Below, piece by piece: positions 42,783 through 51,462 of a stretch of DNA of 64,000 nucleotides. Source of the stretch: Rhizobium sp. RM (lineage in GTDB: Bacteria > Pseudomonadota > Alphaproteobacteria > Rhizobiales > Rhizobiaceae); assembly GCF_013390595.1 (NCBI RefSeq), contig NZ_JACAWV010000007.1, positions 496,001 through 560,000 of the forward strand. The letters run 5' to 3'. The stretch's first letter is position 1. The number at the start of each line of letters is the position of its first letter. The notes under the pieces are model-generated. The model made no database searches, was not told the origin of the DNA, and saw nothing but the letters and a program-made list of their open reading frames with translations. Position numbers and translations under genes: made by a program.

Positions 42783-44009
42783 TCAGGCGATATCGAAGAG
42801 GTGGCTATCAGGGTCCTTAACCCCATTGATCGCTGCCGCAACTATGTCGGCAGCAATCTGGCTAAAGGTGATCCCGTTTCCGCCAAATCCCATGACGGAA
42901 TAAACATTTGCGTGCCCCGGCACGTTACCGATCAGCGGAAGGCCCGTTGTCGTCGATCCAAAGGCCGCTGCCCAACGATAAGCCGGCTGCCCGATATCAA
43001 CATTAAGGAGCTCGGCGAGTTTGATACGAATGGAATCTGTCTTTGCCTGAAGGCGTTTTCCATCCTGAAATGCCAGAGGATCATGCTCGTCCTCACCGCC
43101 GGCGATCAGCCGACCGGGTTGATCCGTTCGTAAATAGAGATATGGGTCGGACGCCTCCCATACGATGTGGTCGTGTAGCCAGTCGGGGATACGAACCCCA
43201 ACGTCACTTGCCAGTGCCCATGTTGAAATGATTTCGTGCCGCTTGCTCTCAAGCACTTTGAGAAACTCGTAACCCGTACAAAAGACGGCGTGGTTGGCGA
43301 TGAGAAGTTTGCCGCTGCCGGTTGCCAGAACAACCCCGTCTGAAAAGTCCTTCATATCGGTGACTTCGACGCCAGAGACGATTTCTACCTTGCGTCTGGC
43401 AAGGTGCCGCAGCAAACCGGCAGTGAGTTGCCCCGGATTGGCGGACGCAGAGATATTGCTCAAAATTGCACCTGTCCGATCGACGTCGAAGCATTCGCGC
43501 AACTCTCGGGCATCAAGATATTTCGCGTCGATACCCGCCTCTGCTCGGGCTTCTGCCTCCATCTTGAGGGCACGCGAGCCATAATCATTGCCTGCCAGAT
43601 AAAGAGCTTTCTTTCGGCGCATACTGCAGGAAATATCCAGCGATTTGACAATCTCCTCCAGGCGCAAAACCGCCTGGGCCGATCTTTGCCATACCCGTCT
43701 GGCGTCGGCTTTTCCGATCATCTTTTGTAATTGGTGGAGCGGCACGTCTATCTCGTGTTGTATCATTGCGGTCGAAGCGATGCTGCTACCTCGGACAGGA
43801 TCACCCTTGTCGATGATCAGCACTGACTTGCCCGATTGCGCAACAGCGTGCGCAACCAACGCCCCACTGATGCCGGCTCCAACTATGATGACATCGTATT
43901 TTTGAAGGGATGCCGTGTTTCTCGTTCGAACCGAGATGCGTGGGCTATCCAGCCAGACGGGACGAAATTCTCTCAGGTCGCGCTCTTTCGTCAGTTGCGA
44001 TCTGGACAT
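42783..44009 (-). CDS. FAD-dependent oxidoreductase, DAO family
   Basis: A 408-aa flavoprotein. After a 36-residue leader comes the FAD-binding Rossmann motif YDVIIVGAGISGALVAHAVA and the following acidic strand end (VLIIDKGDP). The C-terminal part has the D-amino-acid-oxidase-family closing motif (GLPLIGNVPGHANVYSVMGFGGNGITFSQIAA). Relatives oxidise amines or amino acids and release peroxide; the substrate is not predictable. GGAGGGGAC precedes the ATG. It is separated from the upstream PRC-barrel gene by a strong terminator and so has its own promoter in a very short space (44010-44034), which I could not identify. Confidence 0.85.
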   Translation of the reverse strand: MSRSQLTKERDLREFRPVWLDSPRISVRTRNTASLQKYDVIIVGAGISGALVAHAVAQSGKSVLIIDKGDPVRGSSIASTAMIQHEIDVPLHQLQKMIGKADARRVWQRSAQAVLRLEEIVKSLDISCSMRRKKALYLAGNDYGSRALKMEAEARAEAGIDAKYLDARELRECFDVDRTGAILSNISASANPGQLTAGLLRHLARRKVEIVSGVEVTDMKDFSDGVVLATGSGKLLIANHAVFCTGYEFLKVLESKRHEIISTWALASDVGVRIPDWLHDHIVWEASDPYLYLRTDQPGRLIAGGEDEHDPLAFQDGKRLQAKTDSIRIKLAELLNVDIGQPAYRWAAAFGSTTTGLPLIGNVPGHANVYSVMGFGGNGITFSQIAADIVAAAINGVKDPDSHLFDIA

Positions 44010-44034
44010 GTCCCCTCCGTACCACGCTTAAGAA

Positions 44035-44061
44035 AAGAGCCCGACCTGAGGTCGGGCTCTT
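44035..44061 (-). terminator. Rho-independent terminator of the PRC-barrel gene
   Basis: AAGAGCCCGACC (44035-44046), loop TGA, GGTCGGGCTCTT (44050-44061). Read on the minus strand, the twelve-pair stem is followed by TTTTCTT, a classic intrinsic terminator. It lies just after the stop at 44069. Confidence 0.85.
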
Positions 44062-44068
44062 GAAACCA

Positions 44069-44365
44069 TCAGTGCCGATGCTCGGGCATCTGCTTGAGCT
44101 GATCCTTGGTCCACGTTGTCAGAGCGTGTACATCTCCTGACTCATCGCGCATGAAATCGAGATCCGCCAATGGGACCGCTACAGGCTTGGCACCTATCCC
44201 TAAAAAACCGCCCACGTCGATGATTGCGGTACTCGCAGTGCCGGCACCGTGAACGTGGTCAACCTTACCGACCTTGTGATCGTCAGCACCGTAAACGGTG
44301 GCACCCTGTAACACAGAAGGTGTCAGTTCGCGTGCGGTGAGACGGACATGATTGGTATGATCCAT
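44069..44365 (-). CDS. PRC-barrel domain protein
   Basis: A 98-aa soluble protein. A PRC-barrel is seen in LQGATVYGADDHKVGKVDHVHG ... ASTAIIDVGGFLGIGAKPVAVPLADLDF, covering most of the chain. PRC-barrel proteins act in RNA processing, photosynthetic complexes and stress; small stand-alone ones are common in rhizobial stress regulons and have no assigned role. The ATG at 44365 has AGGAG 8 bases upstream; the frame extends to 44392 without a site. It is a single gene with its own EcfG-type promoter and terminator. Confidence 0.85.
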   Translation of the reverse strand: MDHTNHVRLTARELTPSVLQGATVYGADDHKVGKVDHVHGAGTASTAIIDVGGFLGIGAKPVAVPLADLDFMRDESGDVHALTTWTKDQLKQMPEHRH

Positions 44366-44398
44366 TTTCAATTCTCCTCGTGTTGGCGACAATAACGT

Positions 44399-44423
44399 AA
44401 CTCCACCAATCGCGTTCAGTTCC
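44399..44423 (-). promoter_or_regulatory. EcfG-type promoter for the PRC-barrel gene
   Basis: On the minus strand GGAAC (44423-44419), 17 bases, GTT (44401-44399), 33 bp before the ATG at 44365. The base before GTT is A. Confidence 0.6.
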
Positions 44424-44448
44424 GCGTCTTGCCGGAGGTTTCTGCAGC

Positions 44449-45495
44449 CTAAAGTGTCGCCAAAGCCCGGTTGGAGATCTGTCCTCCATAGTTTTTCCGC
44501 ATCTCGACCTTTTGCTCGAGAGAGGTGATCACATCGACTGACAGATCGACACCGTGCAGTTCCGCAATGTTCGGCAGGCCACCGGGAGTAAAAACATTGA
44601 TCTCAAGAATTTTATCGCCAACGATATCTAGGCCGACCAGAAACATGCCGTCCTGAATGAGCTTTGGCCGCACCATCTCGGCAACTGCAAGTATCTTGGG
44701 CGTGATCTCCACGGCGGCCGCTGTGCCCGCTACGTGCATATTCGAACGCACCTCTCCCTTGGCGGGAACCCGGCGGAAGGCAGCATAAGCACCATCCCGT
44801 TGAAGCGGGCGACCATTCATCAGGAAAAGGCGGATATCACCCGCCGTCGCATCGGGAAGATACCCCTGAGCGATCAGGTAACCTTCACCGCTTACGGCCT
44901 CAAAAATCTGGTTGAGATTGGCTTCCTTGCTCGAATTGATCTTGAATACATTCTTGCCGCCCGACCCCTGGAGTGGCTTCAAAATAGCGCCCTGCTTCTG
45001 CTTGTCGATAAAGGCGCGGATTTCTTCGATGCTTTTCGAGATGAGCGTCGTCGGACGAACGGCCTCCGGAAAGCCCTGAAAATAAAGCTTGTTTTGAGCG
45101 CTAGCCAGACCATCCGGATCATTCACCGTCAGCACACCCCGCTCCGCCGCAAGACGGCCGAAAATAATGCCGGCTTGTGCCGCCCAAGGCCGCTCGTCAG
45201 CATCAAGGGATGGATCGTTGCGCAGGAAGAGAACATCGATATCTTCGACCGGGATCGTCTGTATCTCGGCCTCCTTATGCTGCAGGGCCGAAACGAACGC
45301 ATCAGCCTTTTTCGATTTTCCGCCCTTGGCAACGGTCGCACGCACCATAAGGCTATCGTCAGGCCGCAGCACGAAATCGCCCGGCGTCAGATAACAGACG
45401 TCGTGGCCGCGCGCTATTGCAGCCAATGCAAGCGCCGTGGTCGTGTAAAATTCCGTCTCGTCCGCGATAGAGTTCACAAAAAAAGCAATCCGCAT
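44449..45495 (-). CDS. Glutathione synthetase-like ATP-grasp ligase
   Basis: A 348-aa enzyme with the GshB layout. The N-terminal substrate domain begins MRIAFFVNSIADETEFYTTTALALAA. The ATP-grasp core shows GAILKPLQGSGGKNVFKI (glycine-rich loop), DIRLFLMNG, and LEINVFTPGGLPNI (metal ligands). Canonical GshB reads KPLDGMGG and EINVTSPTG at these places, so the loop and substrate end differ slightly. It may not be the housekeeping glutathione synthase. The ATG follows the QEGLA stop directly (TGAATG), so it is tightly coupled in a three-gene operon. It probably joins an amino acid or peptide to a carboxylate. Confidence 0.85.
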   Translation of the reverse strand: MRIAFFVNSIADETEFYTTTALALAAIARGHDVCYLTPGDFVLRPDDSLMVRATVAKGGKSKKADAFVSALQHKEAEIQTIPVEDIDVLFLRNDPSLDADERPWAAQAGIIFGRLAAERGVLTVNDPDGLASAQNKLYFQGFPEAVRPTTLISKSIEEIRAFIDKQKQGAILKPLQGSGGKNVFKINSSKEANLNQIFEAVSGEGYLIAQGYLPDATAGDIRLFLMNGRPLQRDGAYAAFRRVPAKGEVRSNMHVAGTAAAVEITPKILAVAEMVRPKLIQDGMFLVGLDIVGDKILEINVFTPGGLPNIAELHGVDLSVDVITSLEQKVEMRKNYGGQISNRALATL

Positions 45496-47382
45496 TCACG
45501 TCTCCTGCCTTTGAATCATTTCTAACGGGCGCAAGCCTTGTTTGGCATGTGCCAAGCGGCCTCGCCCTTCGTCCGTCTCCAGGTAAAGCGGTCGGACCGC
45601 TGGCATCCGCAGCAGCCCTCGATCCGCGAGTTCCTGCATCACCTCAAAATGCGAGGCCGCGATCTTGCCCATCCAGAATGGTTCAAGCGCCCCTCCGGAT
45701 CGAAGGTGCCGGAGCAACGCAAGCAGCCCCCGGAGATATATCGCGTCCTTGGCAAGGCCGCCGCCACGATAAAGGCGAAGAACCAGGTTGAATGCCGCAC
45801 GCGGCGTGAAATCATGGTCGTCAACCAAAAGGGAATATGTCTCGGAAAATGTTGCGCCTTCAAGCATCGCGGCACACCCGACGACCCGACCCGCGATCAG
45901 TCTGAGACGCGCCGTCGTCATGCCGCCGGCCAGGTACTCGGCAAAGACCGCCAGCCCCTCCTGCATGCCTTCATAACCAGCAAGCCCGGAGCGAAACAGC
46001 CGCAGGCCCTGCACCGAACCGTTGAAATAGGTAAGAAGATGGACGCCGATCTCATGTGCCAGCAGAGGCTCGACACGGCGTTTATCCATCAGTGTCGAAC
46101 GCGCGATCAGCAGGCGGTGACCTGATACCATCAAGCCGGATGGCAAGTCGTCTCGCAGTTCAACCGCGACTTCGAACTCTGTCAATTGACGATGGTATGC
46201 GGCGATCATCGTTCTGGCGCGTCGCTCGACATGAAAACAGTCGGCAATTCTGTCTTCCGACCCGTCATCGTCGTCGTTGCCAGACGCGGGATCACTCGAA
46301 TGCGCGAGAATTGTTTTTGCCTCTTCCAGCAGCGATGGCTCGACGGGACCGTAAAGCGCACGTCCGAATTCAATAAATTGCGGCTTCTCGCGAGAAGATA
46401 ACAGCGAAAGCTGAATATCGAGTTCGTGCTGTTTCTCTCTGTATAGTTGGTAGAGAACCGGGTCTTCGAGGTGATCGAAGGAAATCGAAAACAGCTTCCG
46501 TTTGGTCGCTTCGACCTGAAACGCCAATGGGCGATAAAGGAATTTCGGACGCCGCCCATCGGACTTGAACGCGTTAAACGCCGCTTCGGCATTGATAGGT
46601 GTAACAGCCAACAGAAAATCAAACGTCGACGCCACTTCATCTATGCTGCGATCAACGCGCGTCACTGTGTCAACGAATGTCTTGCGACCCAATGCCCTAT
46701 GGGTTTTGGGCGTCAGAACCTTCTGGCTTTCAATGAAACGCGAGATCGCCCGCAAGCCCGCATCAAACAGCAGCGAGACGAGTTGTTCACGCAATTCGGG
46801 ATAAATTTCATTGCTGCCCGGCTGTCGGTAGACTGGGGCAAACCGGACAGCCAGCGTCGAACAATGCAGATCACGCCCCAACACCTTGTCCTCTCTTAAG
46901 GGTGGGGTTTCAGCTCTCTTCACGCGTGGCGTCCGAAACTTCGCTTCGCTATCGCTGACGACAGTGGTGAAAATTTCCGCAGCGTCCACCATGTCAGCGC
47001 TTGCCCACAAGGCAATTTCAAACGGCGGCAGAAAGGGTGCATCTTCGGTCAGGAATCTGTCCTGCGTCAGCTCTCCGATATCGAAGAGAACGAAGGCCCC
47101 GAAGCGTTTGCGAAGAACGACAGCGATTGCCTCGATAACCACCATCGCGGGCGCGGCATGCGGCGCGATCAAGTAAGACGCGTTGGCACGGGCGATGTCT
47201 CGGGCAACCGGCTCTGCATCGTCTTCGGCAATATGCACGCAAAGGAATGGTAGCGGGCGGTCAATATGCAGACGACCACCTCCAGGCAGGTCCCGACGAA
47301 TAGACTTGCCGGCGGCAAGACATGAAACAATATCCTCCAGCCAGTCATCATCGCGCTGTTTCTCTAATGAAACCTGCTTCAT
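45496..47382 (-). CDS. QEGLA-motif metallopeptidase-like protein (DUF1704 family)
   Basis: A 628-aa protein. A zinc-peptidase-type signature H443-E-I-G-V-H448 is followed by the namesake Q474-E-G-L-A, whose E475 could be the third metal ligand. The family is annotated as flavohaemoglobin-expression-modulating and is related to the DUF1704 tyrosine-carboxypeptidase group. No signal peptide or membrane segment is seen. Its ATG overlaps the N-formylglutamate amidohydrolase stop (ATGA at 47379-47382), and the ATP-grasp gene starts right at its stop. A predicted peptidase, amidohydrolase and ligase in one transcript suggest joint action on a small amide or peptide (inference). Confidence 0.85.
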   Translation of the reverse strand: MKQVSLEKQRDDDWLEDIVSCLAAGKSIRRDLPGGGRLHIDRPLPFLCVHIAEDDAEPVARDIARANASYLIAPHAAPAMVVIEAIAVVLRKRFGAFVLFDIGELTQDRFLTEDAPFLPPFEIALWASADMVDAAEIFTTVVSDSEAKFRTPRVKRAETPPLREDKVLGRDLHCSTLAVRFAPVYRQPGSNEIYPELREQLVSLLFDAGLRAISRFIESQKVLTPKTHRALGRKTFVDTVTRVDRSIDEVASTFDFLLAVTPINAEAAFNAFKSDGRRPKFLYRPLAFQVEATKRKLFSISFDHLEDPVLYQLYREKQHELDIQLSLLSSREKPQFIEFGRALYGPVEPSLLEEAKTILAHSSDPASGNDDDDGSEDRIADCFHVERRARTMIAAYHRQLTEFEVAVELRDDLPSGLMVSGHRLLIARSTLMDKRRVEPLLAHEIGVHLLTYFNGSVQGLRLFRSGLAGYEGMQEGLAVFAEYLAGGMTTARLRLIAGRVVGCAAMLEGATFSETYSLLVDDHDFTPRAAFNLVLRLYRGGGLAKDAIYLRGLLALLRHLRSGGALEPFWMGKIAASHFEVMQELADRGLLRMPAVRPLYLETDEGRGRLAHAKQGLRPLEMIQRQET

Positions 47383-48257
47383 GAGGGGCCCGCCAGTGAT
47401 TTCTCGAGCACGGGAACAGCCGTTGCAACGATGTTGCGAAGCTGTGAGAGCACGCTTCTGTCCGGTTCACCGGTCCATTCGTCCATGAAGAACTTCTTGA
47501 ACTCAACGGCGATCGCACAGCCGGTCAGGGGAAAATGTTCGTGGACAAATCGCGTCTGTTCGCCTTTTCCCTGGAACGCCACGTTTTCCTGCACATCAAC
47601 AGGCCTGCCGTTGATTTCGAAGGATCGGAAGTGGTCGATGAGGGCATCGACGACTGGCGCCCAGCGCGCCCTATCCATGGAAAAGGTTCCGATGTTTATA
47701 TCGGGCGCCTTCGACTGCAGTGTCGGTGCGGCGTCTGGACCGTCTCTACGGTGATTGTAGCTATGGATATCCAGTACGACAAAGTGACCGAACTGGCGTT
47801 CGATGCCACGGAGAAAGTTGAACAACATCTCATAATAGGCATCGTGCACTTGCAAGGACGTATCGATCTGATCCTGTGTGAGGGCGTCCGTCCACACATT
47901 CAGACCCCATGCCTGCTCCGGCGTTAGATAGACTGCACCATCGCGGCTGCGATTGATATCCACTTCGAAACGGGACCGATGGAATACGATACGGTTTGGC
48001 ACGTCGCGCATCGTGTATTCCGTGTACGGGTCTTCTTCACGAAGACGCTCATCGTGGTCGATCGCGTAGAAGCTGAGAATATCATCACGGATATTGTGTC
48101 CTTCATGGATCGCTGTCGCGACGATTGGCGACAGTCCACGCTCGGTGCTCCATAAAGCGAAGGGTGTGGGGGGTGGCGAAATCAGCGTCTTGAGAGAATT
48201 CCCGTTGGCGGAAGATATCACGTTTCGAGATTTCTCCCGGTATTCGGCGCCCGTCAT
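47379..48257 (-). CDS. N-formylglutamate amidohydrolase family protein
   Basis: A 292-aa enzyme. Family motifs: PIVATAIHEGHNIRDD near residues 44-59, RFEVDINRSRDGAVY, VVLDIHSYNHRRDGPDA (catalytic zinc region), and AVEFKKFFMDEWTGE. HutG-type members split N-formylglutamate to formate and glutamate in histidine degradation. This one sits with QEGLA and ATP-grasp genes, not hut genes, and so may act on another N-acyl compound. GGAGAG precedes the ATG. It is the first gene of the three-gene minus-strand operon. Confidence 0.88.
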   Translation of the reverse strand: MTGAEYREKSRNVISSANGNSLKTLISPPPTPFALWSTERGLSPIVATAIHEGHNIRDDILSFYAIDHDERLREEDPYTEYTMRDVPNRIVFHRSRFEVDINRSRDGAVYLTPEQAWGLNVWTDALTQDQIDTSLQVHDAYYEMLFNFLRGIERQFGHFVVLDIHSYNHRRDGPDAAPTLQSKAPDINIGTFSMDRARWAPVVDALIDHFRSFEINGRPVDVQENVAFQGKGEQTRFVHEHFPLTGCAIAVEFKKFFMDEWTGEPDRSVLSQLRNIVATAVPVLEKSLAGPS

Positions 48258-48440
48258 TCATCTCTCTCCCGTGCTGAGGTTGCCCCTGTCACGGTACAAA
48301 CGCGCGAACGCCAAATTTGTTACGATGCGTATTCAGATTTCCAATGTCTGGCGGACTGGCGGAAGCCCCTCAGTCCCAAATAGCCAATATGGTCCGTCAG
48401 GATTTCACCCTGCTAAAATTCACGGCAAACAACCGTTCAT

Positions 48441-48465
48441 GGAACGACGCGCCGAAGCGAACGTT
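48441..48465 (+). promoter_or_regulatory. EcfG-type promoter for the SDR gene
   Basis: GGAAC (48441-48445), 16-base spacer, CGTT (48462-48465): full consensus, 81 bp before the SDR start. The shared 289-bp spacer also separates the divergent amidohydrolase operon, for which I see no such motif. Confidence 0.75.
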
Positions 48466-48546
48466 AAATATCAAACCGAACATCCCTGCGCGCCGTGAGC
48501 TACGTTTCGGTCGCGGCTCCCATTCAAATTGTTATGGAGAACAACG

Positions 48547-49440
48547 ATGACCGACCGGCAGACACTCCAGGACCCGCGCAAACTTTACCCCTCGCCGCCA
48601 TTTCAGTCCCAGCCTCAAACGATGCCGGGACTTGCACAAAACATGGTGCCGTTACCTGATCACGGTGAAGCAAGTTACAAAGGGTCGGGAAAACTGACAG
48701 GGCGAAAGGCACTGATTACCGGCGGCGATTCCGGTATTGGCCGTGCCGTTGCCATTGCTTTTGCACGCGAGGGTGCGGACGTTGCCATCTCCTATCTTGA
48801 AGAAGAAGAGACTGACGCCGAAAGGGTAATCGAACTCATCGAGGCAGAAGGCCGAATTGGCGTGGCTCTTCCAGGCGATATCAAGCAGGAAACATGGTGT
48901 CGCGAGATGGTCGAAAAGGCCGTTAGCGATTTGGATGGCCTCGATATCCTCGTTATCAACGCAGCAAGGCAGCAGTATCGTGACGATATCAGTGCGCTGT
49001 CGACCGATGATTTCGACCAGACGATGAAGACCAATCTTTACGCGCTTCACTGGATTGCGCAGGCGGCGACGCCCTACTTAAAGCCCGGCTCTTCCGTGAT
49101 TACCACTGCTTCCATCCAGGCCTACGAGCCCTCCCCGATCCTGTTGGATTATGCAACGACCAAAGCTGGCATTGTCGCTTACACCAAGGCGCTGTCGAAG
49201 CAGCTCATCGAAAAGGGCGTGCGTGCCAACGTCGTCGCTCCAGGTCCGTTCTGGACTGTCCTCCAGCCCAGCGGTGGACAGCCGGATGAGAAGGTTCAAC
49301 ACTTCGGTGAAAACAGCGACTTTGGCCGTCCCGGTCAGCCTGTCGAACTGGCACCGATTTATGTTCTGCTTGCTTCGCAGGACGCGAGCTTCATCAACGG
49401 CGAAGTCTACGGTGTAACAGGTGGCAAGGGCATCGCATGA
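48547..49440 (+). CDS. Short-chain dehydrogenase/reductase, stress type (YghA-like)
   Basis: A 297-aa NAD(P)-dependent oxidoreductase with the ~45-residue N-terminal extension found in YghA/GSP39-type SDRs (DPRKLYPSPPFQSQPQTMPGL in part). The cofactor motif is TGGDSGIGRAVAIAFA, the structural motif INAARQ (for NNAG), the catalytic Tyr and Lys in DYATTKAG, with Ser in ITTASIQ. GGAGA lies before ATG 48547; the frame is open to 48529 without a site. Relatives are general-stress proteins that reduce aldehydes or ketones. The strong EcfG promoter upstream agrees. Confidence 0.92.
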   Translation: MTDRQTLQDPRKLYPSPPFQSQPQTMPGLAQNMVPLPDHGEASYKGSGKLTGRKALITGGDSGIGRAVAIAFAREGADVAISYLEEEETDAERVIELIEAEGRIGVALPGDIKQETWCREMVEKAVSDLDGLDILVINAARQQYRDDISALSTDDFDQTMKTNLYALHWIAQAATPYLKPGSSVITTASIQAYEPSPILLDYATTKAGIVAYTKALSKQLIEKGVRANVVAPGPFWTVLQPSGGQPDEKVQHFGENSDFGRPGQPVELAPIYVLLASQDASFINGEVYGVTGGKGIA

Positions 49441-49554
49441 CCAGTTGCATCGTTTTGCAGGGCGAGGCTGAGCAAGGCCGATGTTGAGAACAATCGAAAG
49501 GTCACGATCTGATCAGGCAGACATCAAGGCTCATACCAAAGGCTGACCGAAAGA

Positions 49555-51432
49555 ATGAACACCGAGGCCGCACAGACGCCGAACGATGCAGTTACAGAAC
49601 GAGAGTTGACGCCCGAAGAAGCTGAGCGGGCGCGTAGAAAATACCTGTTGTCGCGCTTCTGGCGTAGTGCCCGTGGCTTCTGGAGCCGCCGTGGCCCAAA
49701 GCTCGCCTGGCCCTGCTCGATTGGCTTGGTTGCACTCCTCTGCACCAATGTCGTTTTCCAATACGGTATCAACGTCTGGAACCGCAATCTTTTCGACGCG
49801 ATAGAACAACGCGACGCCGGCACGGTTTATTTCCTCAGCGCGATCTTTATTCCATTGGTGATCGGCAGCATGTCGCTTGTGGTGATCCAGGTTTTTTTCC
49901 GCATGATCATACAACGTCGCTGGCGCAAATGGCTGACGACGGACATCATCGCCCGCTGGCTTGCCAACGGTCGCTATTACCAATTGAACCTGATCGGTGG
50001 CGACCACAAAAATCCGGAGGCACGCATCTCTGAGGATTTGCGCATCGCAACGGAAGCACCGGTCGACTTTGTTGCCGGTGTTACCTCCGCCTTTCTGTCG
50101 GCCTCCACATTCATCGTCGTTCTCTGGACAATTGGCGGATCTCTGACATTCACCATTGCAGGAACGAGTTTCACCGTCCCCGGTTTCCTTGTTATCACCG
50201 CCCTGCTGTACGCAACGATCACGTCCACATCGATGGTTGTCATCGGGCGAAATTTTGTCCGTATTTCGGAGCTCAAGAACCAGGCTGAGGCGGAGTTTCG
50301 CTACACGCTGACGCGTGTACGAGAAAACGGCGAGAGCATTGCCTTGCTCGGGGGAGAGGAAGAAGAACGCAACGACCTCAACAAGACGTTTTCAGCAGCT
50401 TTGCACCAATGGGCTCGTTTGGCGCGGCAATATATGCGCACGACGCTGGTGTCACAGGTATCGAGCCTCTTTGCCCCTGTCGTTCCCGTCCTGCTTTGTG
50501 CGCCGAAATTTCTGGATGGCAGCATGTCGCTGGGCCAGGTAATGCAGGCCGCATCTGCCTTCGCGATCGTTCAGGGCGCATTTGGGTGGCTGGTCGACAA
50601 TTACCCGCGGCTCGCCGACTGGAATGCCTGCGCACGACGCGTCGCATCTCTCATGGTTTCACTCGACGGCCTTGAGCAGACTGAGAAAAGTGATGCGGTC
50701 GGCCGCGTCAAGCACGGCAAGATTGAGGGCGACGCAATCCTCAGCCTGAACGATCTTTCGGTCTCGCTGAACGATGGCACTGCTGTGCTGACGGAAACGG
50801 AGGTAGAGATTAAACAAGGCGAGCGCGTGCTGGTTTCCGGCGAATCCGGATCAGGCAAGAGCACGCTCGTGCGGACAATCGCAGGCCTCTGGCCGTGGGG
50901 CGGCGGTAGTGTCGACCTGCATCCAGACAAGCGCCTTTTCATGTTGCCGCAACGGCCCTACATTCCGCTCGGTACGTTGGGGCGCGCCGTCACCTACCCG
51001 GGTGCGTCGGACGACTGGTCGCCCGACGAGGTCAAGACAGCGCTCGAAAAGGTCGGACTTGGCCACCTGTCGGAGAAGATCGAAGAAGATGCCCCATGGG
51101 ACCAGACGCTGTCAGGCGGAGAGAAACAGAGGCTGGCGTTTGCACGTCTCCTGCTTCACAGACCCGATATCGTCGTACTCGACGAAGCAACCTCGGCACT
51201 CGATGACAAGAGCCAGGACAAGATCATGGAGCGTCTGATCGACGAGCTGCCCGATTCCACCATCCTCAGTGTCGCCCACAGAGCCGAACTCGAGGCTTTT
51301 CACAGCCGAAAGATCACCCTTGAGCGCCGCGAGGGAGGCGCCAAACTGGTCAGCGATATCGATCTTCTTCGGTCCCACAAAAAGCGCAACATGCTGAGAC
51401 GTCTGGTCAGGCGACCTAAAATCCGCCTGTGA
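49555..51432 (+). CDS. ABC exporter with SbmA/BacA-like membrane domain (BclA/YddA type)
   Basis: A 625-aa half-transporter. The N-terminal half is an ABC_membrane_2/SbmA-BacA-like domain with about six helices (first at ~52-72). Typical features: NVWNRNLFDAIEQRD, RWRKWLTTDIIARWL, and GNPEARISEDLR-like text (HKNPEARISEDLRIATEA). The ATPase half carries Walker A GESGSGKST, signature LSGGEKQRLAFARLLL and Walker B IVVLDEATSALDD. Homologues in rhizobia (BclA) import antimicrobial and NCR peptides and help symbiosis; others transport vitamins or very-long-chain acyl-CoA. It lies 114 bp behind the SDR gene and may share its transcript. Confidence 0.9.
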   Translation: MNTEAAQTPNDAVTERELTPEEAERARRKYLLSRFWRSARGFWSRRGPKLAWPCSIGLVALLCTNVVFQYGINVWNRNLFDAIEQRDAGTVYFLSAIFIPLVIGSMSLVVIQVFFRMIIQRRWRKWLTTDIIARWLANGRYYQLNLIGGDHKNPEARISEDLRIATEAPVDFVAGVTSAFLSASTFIVVLWTIGGSLTFTIAGTSFTVPGFLVITALLYATITSTSMVVIGRNFVRISELKNQAEAEFRYTLTRVRENGESIALLGGEEEERNDLNKTFSAALHQWARLARQYMRTTLVSQVSSLFAPVVPVLLCAPKFLDGSMSLGQVMQAASAFAIVQGAFGWLVDNYPRLADWNACARRVASLMVSLDGLEQTEKSDAVGRVKHGKIEGDAILSLNDLSVSLNDGTAVLTETEVEIKQGERVLVSGESGSGKSTLVRTIAGLWPWGGGSVDLHPDKRLFMLPQRPYIPLGTLGRAVTYPGASDDWSPDEVKTALEKVGLGHLSEKIEEDAPWDQTLSGGEKQRLAFARLLLHRPDIVVLDEATSALDDKSQDKIMERLIDELPDSTILSVAHRAELEAFHSRKITLERREGGAKLVSDIDLLRSHKKRNMLRRLVRRPKIRL

Positions 51433-51462
51433 GACCTAGGGGGAGGATACAGGGGTTAGCGA

